In this document: positions 57,479 to 64,000 of the stretch, in pieces
How positions within the stretch are numbered: position 1 is the stretch's first letter
Layout: every line of letters starts with the position of its first letter
Assembly (NCBI RefSeq): GCF_001425835.1
Contig: NZ_LMDP01000003.1
Location: 628,001 to 692,000, forward strand
Source: Afipia sp. Root123D2
GTDB taxonomy: Bacteria; Pseudomonadota; Alphaproteobacteria; Rhizobiales; Xanthobacteraceae
DNA length: 64,000 nucleotides
Direction: 5' to 3'
The notes under the pieces: model-generated
Databases searched by the model: none
What the model saw: only the letters and a program-made list of their open reading frames with translations
Told to the model about the DNA's origin: nothing
Position numbers and translations under genes: made by a program

Positions 57479-60400
57479 ATGCACGTTTTCAATGTTCCCT
57501 CCTCAGCTCCGTTTTTGCACACGGTCATCACCGCCCTTGTCGAAGGGCGGCTGATCGACGGCTTCGACGTGCGCGCGAACCCCGACCGGCTCGCCGACGT
57601 GACGCTGTATCTGCCGACGCGGCGCGCCGGGCGCATGGCGCGCGAAATTTTCCTCGACGTGATGAAGACCGAAGCCGTGCTGCTGCCGCGCATCGTCCCC
57701 CTCGGCAGCTTCGACGAGGACGAGATCGAATTCGCGCAGGCGCAGAGCCAGCCGGGATTCTCCGCCCTCGACATTCCGCCGGCGCTCGACGGCCTGGAGC
57801 GTCGCCTGACTCTGGCGCAACTGGTGGCTGCGTGGGCGAAACAGCTCAAGCCCGACGATCCGGCCCCGGCTCCACTGGTGGCGGGCGGCCCGGCCTCAAC
57901 GCTGGCGCTGGCCGACGATCTCGCGCGGCTGATGGACGACATGGCGACACGCGGCGTCGACTGGCGCGCGCTCGACGGTCTCGTGCCCGACGATCTCGAT
58001 GTCTACTGGCAGAAGACTCTCGAGTTCCTGCGGATCGCGAAGTATGTCTGGCCCGGCGTTCTCGCGGCGTCCGGCAAGATCGAACCGGCGGCGCGGCGCG
58101 ACCTGTTGATCGAGGCGGAAGCGGCGCGGCTAAAGGCGCGGCAGACCGGGCCGGTGATTGCCGCAGGCTCCACCGGTTCGATGCCGGCGACAGCAAAATT
58201 CCTCCACGCCATCGCGCAGCTTCCTCAAGGCGCGGTTGTGTTGCCGGGTCTCGACACCGAACTCGACGACGAATCGTGGCAATCGATCGGCGGCGCGCGC
58301 GACGCGACGGGAAAATCCCTCACACCGCCGCTGTCGAGCCATCCACAGTTTGCCCTGCATGGCCTGCTGGCGCGCTTCGGCATGACCCGGAAGGACGTGA
58401 GGCCGCTGGTGGCACCGCTGGGCCGTGAAACATTGGTGTCGGAGGCGATGCGGCCGGCGACGTCGAGTGCGCAATGGTCGACGCAGTTAGCAAAACCCGA
58501 CATCGCTGCACGCATTTCGCACGGGATCGATAATCTCACCGTGATCGGGGCGCCCAATCCAGAGATGGAAGCACTGGCCATTGCGATAGCGATGCGCGAG
58601 GCACACGAAAATAAGCGCTCGGCGGCGCTGGTGACACCGGATCGCGCGCTGGCACGGCGCGTGATGGCCGCGCTCGGCCGATGGTCGCTCGACTTCGACG
58701 ATTCCGGCGGCGACAGCTTGATGGATACCCCGGCTGGATTGTTCGCGCGGCTGGCGGCGCAGACCGTCGCCGAAAATCTCGCACCCGCGCCGTTGCTCGC
58801 CTTGCTCAAGCATCCGCTGCTGCGGCTGGGCGCTGCGGACGGCGCATGCCGGGATGCGATCCATACCCTCGAAATCGCGCTGCTGCGCGGCACCCGGCCG
58901 CAAGCGGGCAGCATCGGGCTTGCCCGCGATTTTTCGCGATTTCGCGATGAACTTGCGAAACTCAGGCGCAAGGAACCATCGGCGATCCATCGCTCGGAAC
59001 CGCGCGCGCAACTCGACGACGACCGGCTGGATAGAGCGCAGACCCTGATCGACGCGCTCGCCACTGCGCTCAAGCCGCTCGAAGACACTCGCGACGGCAA
59101 GCCGATCGATTTCGCAGCGCTCGCCGCCCGCCACCGCGCCGTAGTTGCGGCGCTCTCCACCGACAACACCGGCACCGCGTGTGCCTTCGAGGGGCCGGAC
59201 GGCGACAAGCTTGACGCGGCCTTCGCCGATCTGCTGCCGGCCACACCTGATGATCAAGCAACAACGCCCGGCCATGGCTTTGCCGTGTCTCTCGGCGATT
59301 ACCCGGAAGTCTTCCGCGTCGCTTTCGCCGACCGCATTGTGCGGCGCGCGCAGGCGCCGGGCGCCACCTTGCGCATCTACGGTCTGCTCGAAGCCCGTCT
59401 CACCCATTGCGACCGCGTCATTCTCGGCGGCCTGATCGAAGGCGTGTGGCCGCCGCAACCGCGCATCGATCCCTGGCTGAGCCGCCCGATGCGCCATGAA
59501 CTCGGTCTCGATCTGCCGGAACGCCGCATCGGCCTGTCGGCGCACGATTTCGCGCAGTTGCTCGGCACCGACGAAGTGATTCTGACCCATGCGGCCAAAT
59601 CCGGCGGCGCACCGGCGGTGGCGTCGCGCTTCCTGCATCGCCTCGAAGCCGTGGCCGGAGAAGAGCGCTGGAAGGCCGTCACGCGGCGCGGCGATGACTA
59701 CACGCGCTTTGCCGATGCGCTGGATCATCCCGAGACCGTAACGCCGGTCCCGCAGCCAGCACCGAAACCGAAGCGCGATTTGCGGCCGTTGACGATGTCC
59801 GTCACCGAGATCGAGGACTGGCTGCGCGATCCCTATACCATTTTTGCCAAGCGTATCCTGAAACTGGTGCCGCTCGATCCGGTCGACATGCCGCTGTCGG
59901 CGGCGGACCGCGGCTCCGCGATCCATGAGGCGCTCGGCGAATTCACACAGGAATTTTCAGACGCCCTGCCAACCGATATTCCCGGCGCACTGATCGAGAT
60001 CGGTGCCAGACATTTCGCGCCGCTGATGGAGCGCCCCGAGGCGCGGGCGCTGTGGTGGCCGCGCTTCCAGCGCATCGCGGCGTGGTTCGCTGGCTGGGAG
60101 GTCGCGCGGCGAACCGAGATGACGAAAGCCGCCGCTGAAATCTACGGCACGATCCCTATTCCGCTCGACGATGGGCGCGAATTCAAACTGTCCGCGCGCG
60201 CCGACCGTATCGAACACCGCAGCGACCGGACCTATGCCATTGTCGACTACAAGACCGGACAGCCGCCGACCGGCAAGCAGGTGTTCATGGGCCTGTCACC
60301 GCAGCTCACACTGGAGGCCGCGATCCTGCGACAAGGCGGCTTCAGGAATATTCCGGCGGCCTCTTCGGTCAGCGAGCTGGTCTATGTGAAACTCAGCGGC

Positions 60401-60652
60401 AACAACCCGCCGGGCGATGAGCGCGTGCTGGAATTGCGTATGAGATCGTCCGACGACTCGCAATTCCCCGACGAGGCTGCGGATCAGGCGCTGCGAAAAC
60501 TCGAAATTTTGATCCGTAAATTCGAGAACGAGGACGAGCCTTACCGTTCGCTCGCATTGTCTATGTGGTCGAACCGCTACGGCCGCTATGACGATCTGGC
60601 GCGCATCAAGGAATGGTCGGCAACCGGCGGTTCGGGCGGAGGCACCGAATGA
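57479..60652 (+). CDS. addB: AddB, subunit of the AddAB double-strand-break repair nuclease
   Basis: A 1057-residue protein of the alphaproteobacterial AddB type. It has an inactivated helicase-like N-terminal part (MHVFNVPSSAPFLHTVITAL, LPTRRAGRMAREIFLDVM), a middle part with LRIYGLLEARLTHCDRVILGGLIEGVWPPQ and PWLSRPMRHELGLDLPERRIGLSAHDF, and a C-terminal nuclease domain with YAIVDYKTGQPPTGKQVFMG and MTVSVTEIEDWL-like LTMSVTEIEDWLRDP. With AddA it forms the functional analogue of RecBCD. The ATG at 57479 follows TCGGGA; the stop overlaps addA. Confidence 0.95.
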   Translation: MHVFNVPSSAPFLHTVITALVEGRLIDGFDVRANPDRLADVTLYLPTRRAGRMAREIFLDVMKTEAVLLPRIVPLGSFDEDEIEFAQAQSQPGFSALDIPPALDGLERRLTLAQLVAAWAKQLKPDDPAPAPLVAGGPASTLALADDLARLMDDMATRGVDWRALDGLVPDDLDVYWQKTLEFLRIAKYVWPGVLAASGKIEPAARRDLLIEAEAARLKARQTGPVIAAGSTGSMPATAKFLHAIAQLPQGAVVLPGLDTELDDESWQSIGGARDATGKSLTPPLSSHPQFALHGLLARFGMTRKDVRPLVAPLGRETLVSEAMRPATSSAQWSTQLAKPDIAARISHGIDNLTVIGAPNPEMEALAIAIAMREAHENKRSAALVTPDRALARRVMAALGRWSLDFDDSGGDSLMDTPAGLFARLAAQTVAENLAPAPLLALLKHPLLRLGAADGACRDAIHTLEIALLRGTRPQAGSIGLARDFSRFRDELAKLRRKEPSAIHRSEPRAQLDDDRLDRAQTLIDALATALKPLEDTRDGKPIDFAALAARHRAVVAALSTDNTGTACAFEGPDGDKLDAAFADLLPATPDDQATTPGHGFAVSLGDYPEVFRVAFADRIVRRAQAPGATLRIYGLLEARLTHCDRVILGGLIEGVWPPQPRIDPWLSRPMRHELGLDLPERRIGLSAHDFAQLLGTDEVILTHAAKSGGAPAVASRFLHRLEAVAGEERWKAVTRRGDDYTRFADALDHPETVTPVPQPAPKPKRDLRPLTMSVTEIEDWLRDPYTIFAKRILKLVPLDPVDMPLSAADRGSAIHEALGEFTQEFSDALPTDIPGALIEIGARHFAPLMERPEARALWWPRFQRIAAWFAGWEVARRTEMTKAAAEIYGTIPIPLDDGREFKLSARADRIEHRSDRTYAIVDYKTGQPPTGKQVFMGLSPQLTLEAAILRQGGFRNIPAASSVSELVYVKLSGNNPPGDERVLELRMRSSDDSQFPDEAADQALRKLEILIRKFENEDEPYRSLALSMWSNRYGRYDDLARIKEWSATGGSGGGTE

Positions 60653-63600
60653 AGGCTCCGCGCAGCAACATTCCAGACGCCATCACCGCCAAGCAGGCAC
60701 AGGCGTCGAATCCCGACATCTCCGCCTTCGTCGCCGCCAATGCCGGGGCAGGCAAGACCCACGTCCTGGTCCATCGCGTGATCCGGCTGCTGCTGGCTGG
60801 CGTTTCACCCGAGAAGATTCTCTGCATCACCTTCACCAAGGCGGCCGCCGCCAACATGGCCGAGCGCGTTTTCTCAACCCTTGGCCATTGGGTGGCGTTG
60901 AACGACGCCGAACTCGACGCTGCGATTCTCGCTACCGGCGCGGCACGCCCGAACGTCGCGACACGCAAGCGCGCCCGAGAACTGTTCGCCTGCGCGCTGG
61001 AAACGCCGGGTGGGCTTAAAGTGCAAACCATCCACGCGCTGTGCACGCGGCTGCTGCAACAGTTTCCGTTCGAGGCCAATGTGCCGGCGCGTTTCGCGGT
61101 GCTCGACGATCGCGACCAGAACGACATGATGGAGCGCGCCAATCTCGGCGTGCTGCTGGAGGCCGCGAACACGCCAGACTCACCGCTCGGCCGCGCGCTG
61201 ACGCTGGCGATGACGCAGGCCGCCGATGTCACATTTCAGGACGTCGTGCGCGAGGCATGCCTGAGCCGCGAGCATTTCATGGCGTGGTCTGACAGTGCCG
61301 GCTCGATCGACGCCGCGATGGTTCAGGTCGCACAGACGCTCGGCGTCGGGCCCGGCGACCGTCTCGAAGATATCGATAATGACATTCTCGACGGACCACA
61401 TCTGCCATGCAGCGAGTGGGCGAGCGTTGCGGCCACCCTTGAAACCGGAGGCGCGAATGACGGCAAACAGGCCACCCGGCTTCGCGCAGCATTGGCAACG
61501 ACAGGCCAGGATCAGATCGAGCGCTACCTGACGGTCTTCCTGACCGACAAGATGGAGCCACGAAAATCGCTGGTGACGAAGAAGATCAGCGACCCATACC
61601 CCGGCCTCGCCGCACGGCTCGATCGTGAGTGCGAACGGGTCATCGCACTTCTCGAAAAGCGCCGCGCCATCAATCAGCGCGACCGCACCCGCGCCTTGCT
61701 CACCATCGCCTCCGCCGTCGCCGCCAACTACCGGCAGGAGAAGCAAGCGCGCGGGCTGCTCGACTATGACGATCTGATCGACAAGACGCTGGAGATGCTC
61801 AACAGCGTGTCGTCGGCCTGGGTTCATTTCAAGCTGGACCGCGGCGTCGATCACGTGCTGATCGACGAAGCGCAGGATACCAGTCCCCGCCAATGGGATA
61901 TTGTCGAGCGCATCATCGCCGAATTCACCACGGGTATCGGTGCCCGCGATGGCGTCAGGCGCACCATCTTCGCGGTCGGCGACGAGAAACAATCGATCTT
62001 CTCGTTCCAGGGCGCCAAGCCGCGCGAGTTCGATAATCGGCGGAGCGATCTGGAGCGCCGTTTCAAGGCCGCCGCCCTCGCTTTCGAGCGCGTGTCGTTC
62101 ACCTACTCGTTCCGCTCCGGCAACAGCGTGCTGAAGACAGTCGAAAGCACATTCCGCGACCAACTGATTTATCGCAGCATCACCACCGATACCGGCGGCA
62201 TGCCGCCGCACATGGCATTGACCGATGCCGCGCCCGGCATGATCGACCTGTGGCAACTGGAGCAGCCCGCCGAGGCGCGCGAGATCGAAGGCTGGGATGC
62301 GCCGTTCGATACACTGTCGGAATCCGATCCCGAGGTCCGGCTGGCGGCGCGCGTGCAAAGCGAGATCGCCGCACTGATCGCCGCCGGCACGATGACCGGC
62401 TCGGCCGGCAGGCAGCGGCGGTTGAGTTTCGGCGACATTCTCATTCTGGTCCGGCGGCGCGGCACCGCGTTCGACGCCGTCATTCAAGCGCTGAAGCGTG
62501 CGGGAATTCCGGTCGCCGGCGCCGACCGCCTGAAACTGACTGAACACATCGCGGTCATCGACTTGATGAATCTCGCTGACGCGCTGCTGTTGCCGAATGA
62601 CGATCTCGCGCTGGCCGTGGCGCTGAAAAGCCCGCTGTTCGGGCTGACTGATGACGACCTTCTGAGGATTGCACCGGATCGACAGGGTACGCTGCGCGAT
62701 GCGCTCGCTCACCATGCGGCGGAGGACGCGCGCCTGAAGGAGGCTCACGACCGGCTCGAGGTCTGCACTGCGCAAGCGGCACAGACAACGCCGTTCGCCT
62801 TCTTTGCCTGGCTGCTTGGCGGCGACGTCGACAGCGGCCGCGCGAAAATCCTGCGTCGGCTCGGACTTGAGGCCAATGACGCGCTCGACGAATTCCTCGA
62901 ACTGGCGCTGACGTATGAAACCAAGGCACCGGCGTCGCTGCAGGGCTTCATGGCCTGGCTTCGAGCGGCCGACACCGAGGTGAAGCGCGACATGGAAATC
63001 GCGCGCGACGAGGTTCGCGTGATGACCGTGCATGGCGCCAAAGGGCTTGAGGCGGCCGTGGTGTTCCTGATCGACACCACGTCATCGCCCGCCGACACCC
63101 AGCGCCTCAATCTCGTGCGCCTGCCGCAGGGCAATGCCGCGCCGAGCGCTCCCGGCATCGTGGTCTGGGCTGGCAAGAAGGCCGACGATCCGGCCACCGT
63201 CGCCACTGCACGCGCGGCGATGAAGGAGGAAACCGAGGACGAATATCGCCGCTTGCTTTATGTCGCGATGACCCGTGCCGCCGATCGCCTGATCGTCGGC
63301 GGCGTCCAACCCGGCAATCGCAAGGATGTGCGTCCATTGTCGTGGTACGACCTGATCGCCAAGGGCCTCGAAGCCTCCGACCTCGCCGTGACCGAGATCG
63401 AAACGCGCCACGGAACTGTGAAGCGCTACCAGCATCTCGCTGACACGATGTCTGAGCCCGTCATCGGGTCGCTGCCGCCGGAAGCAATGTCAACGTCGTT
63501 GCCAACATGGTTGCGTGCCCGCGCCGTGAAGGACACGCCGGCCGATATCCTGCTGCGGCCATCGGATGTCGACGAGGACGAACCGCGCGGGCAGCGCAAG

Positions 63601-64000
63601 GGCGAAACCCGCGAGGCCCGCGCCCGCGCGCTCAAGCGCGGCACACTGGTGCATCGGCTGCTGCAATCGCTGCCGGACATTGCAATCGAAAAGCGGCGCA
63701 AGGCGGCGGACCAGTTTCTGGAACGCAACGTACCGGACACGGATGGCTGGAGCAGCAACGATCGCGCTGCGCTCACCGCGCAGATCATCGCACTGATCGA
63801 CGATCCTCGCTTTGCGGCGCTGTTCGCCCTTGGTAGCCGCGCCGAGGTCTCAATTGCCGGTCGGGTGCAGCGAATCGACCGGCCGCCGGCGCTGGTTGCG
63901 GGCCAGATCGACCGGCTGGTGGTGACGCCAGGCGAAATCCTGATCGTCGATTACAAGACCAACCACACGCTGCCCCGGACCGCCGACGACGCGCCGCGCG
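60649..64000 (+). CDS. addA: AddA, helicase-nuclease subunit of AddAB (3' end outside window)
   Basis: 1117 residues are visible with no stop before the edge. UvrD-type helicase motifs: I, AANAGAGKT with the loop at residues 30-37; II, LIDEAQDTS at 404-412; III, VGDEKQSIFSFQGA at ~443; IV, FTYSFRSGNSVL; V, VMTVHGAKGLEAAVVFL at ~791; VI, LLYVAMTRAADRLIVGG at ~869. The C-terminal RecB-type nuclease starts at GTLVHRLLQSLP and shows AGQIDRL (~1085) and IVDYKTN with D1101. The ATG lies in the addB stop (ATGA). Only the last few dozen residues should be missing. Confidence 0.97.
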   Translation, partial: MKAPRSNIPDAITAKQAQASNPDISAFVAANAGAGKTHVLVHRVIRLLLAGVSPEKILCITFTKAAAANMAERVFSTLGHWVALNDAELDAAILATGAARPNVATRKRARELFACALETPGGLKVQTIHALCTRLLQQFPFEANVPARFAVLDDRDQNDMMERANLGVLLEAANTPDSPLGRALTLAMTQAADVTFQDVVREACLSREHFMAWSDSAGSIDAAMVQVAQTLGVGPGDRLEDIDNDILDGPHLPCSEWASVAATLETGGANDGKQATRLRAALATTGQDQIERYLTVFLTDKMEPRKSLVTKKISDPYPGLAARLDRECERVIALLEKRRAINQRDRTRALLTIASAVAANYRQEKQARGLLDYDDLIDKTLEMLNSVSSAWVHFKLDRGVDHVLIDEAQDTSPRQWDIVERIIAEFTTGIGARDGVRRTIFAVGDEKQSIFSFQGAKPREFDNRRSDLERRFKAAALAFERVSFTYSFRSGNSVLKTVESTFRDQLIYRSITTDTGGMPPHMALTDAAPGMIDLWQLEQPAEAREIEGWDAPFDTLSESDPEVRLAARVQSEIAALIAAGTMTGSAGRQRRLSFGDILILVRRRGTAFDAVIQALKRAGIPVAGADRLKLTEHIAVIDLMNLADALLLPNDDLALAVALKSPLFGLTDDDLLRIAPDRQGTLRDALAHHAAEDARLKEAHDRLEVCTAQAAQTTPFAFFAWLLGGDVDSGRAKILRRLGLEANDALDEFLELALTYETKAPASLQGFMAWLRAADTEVKRDMEIARDEVRVMTVHGAKGLEAAVVFLIDTTSSPADTQRLNLVRLPQGNAAPSAPGIVVWAGKKADDPATVATARAAMKEETEDEYRRLLYVAMTRAADRLIVGGVQPGNRKDVRPLSWYDLIAKGLEASDLAVTEIETRHGTVKRYQHLADTMSEPVIGSLPPEAMSTSLPTWLRARAVKDTPADILLRPSDVDEDEPRGQRKGETREARARALKRGTLVHRLLQSLPDIAIEKRRKAADQFLERNVPDTDGWSSNDRAALTAQIIALIDDPRFAALFALGSRAEVSIAGRVQRIDRPPALVAGQIDRLVVTPGEILIVDYKTNHTLPRTADDAPR

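Overview
The window is a compact, GC-rich stretch of ordinary bacterial chromosome with no rRNA, tRNA, CRISPR or transposase gene that I can see. Gene content and order point to an alphaproteobacterium of the order Hyphomicrobiales, most likely the Bradyrhizobium/Rhodopseudomonas/Nitrobacter/Afipia group. The evidence is the recF-gyrB pair, an Irr regulator with a GCPWHD heme motif divergent from fabA-fabB-fabI, a DivL-type kinase, a TsaE-AmgK fusion next to murU and addB-addA, and the miaB-phoH-ybeY-corC-lnt order. The species cannot be fixed from the sequence alone.

Layout. 1-5.6 kb: the recF 3' end, gyrB, and convergent tex. 5.7-9.9 kb: separate metabolic genes (MmgE/PrpD family, pirin, malonyl-CoA decarboxylase, a small unknown). 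10-14.5 kb: adenosine kinase, murJ, trpS, a UspA-like protein. 14.6-25 kb: nfuA-like, tsaB-rimI-fur-HAD-miaB-phoH-ybeY-corC-lnt, a XRE regulator and trmB, then an opposite-strand DUF2336 gene. 26.2-36.9 kb: the transcription/translation operon rimP-nusA-ylxR-infB-rbfA-truB-rpsO-pnp. It is preceded by a terminator-like leader hairpin, interrupted by a palindromic repeat before rbfA, and has a 360-base structured leader before pnp. 36.9-42.6 kb: aquaporin, GST, the fabA-fabB-fabI fatty-acid genes, irr, and an SH3 protein. 42.8-47.5 kb: a hydroxyacid dehydrogenase, a MoeB/ThiF protein, a secreted protein with a dead protease-like domain, mutM and a VOC protein. 47.6-51.9 kb: ubiE-ubiB-coaBC-dut. 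52-64 kb: divL, tsaE-amgK, a PilZ protein, murU, addB, addA (cut by the window end).

How the genes work together. Several blocks are functional units: fatty-acid synthesis with the iron/heme regulator beside it; ubiquinone methylation (ubiE) with its accessory kinase (ubiB); cell-wall sugar recycling (amgK-murU) beside a cell-cycle kinase; and the AddAB double-strand-break repair nuclease-helicase.

Most interesting point. The CoaBC enzyme of coenzyme A synthesis carries an N-terminal FitA-like ribbon-helix-helix (antitoxin-type DNA-binding) domain. Its gene is preceded by a perfect 10+1+10 palindrome and a second 10-base palindrome in the gap after ubiB. This suggests a self-regulating metabolic enzyme (inference). 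Other points of note are a secreted trypsin-fold protein with all three catalytic positions replaced, the tyrosine in place of histidine in DivL, and the RNA leaders of rimP and pnp.
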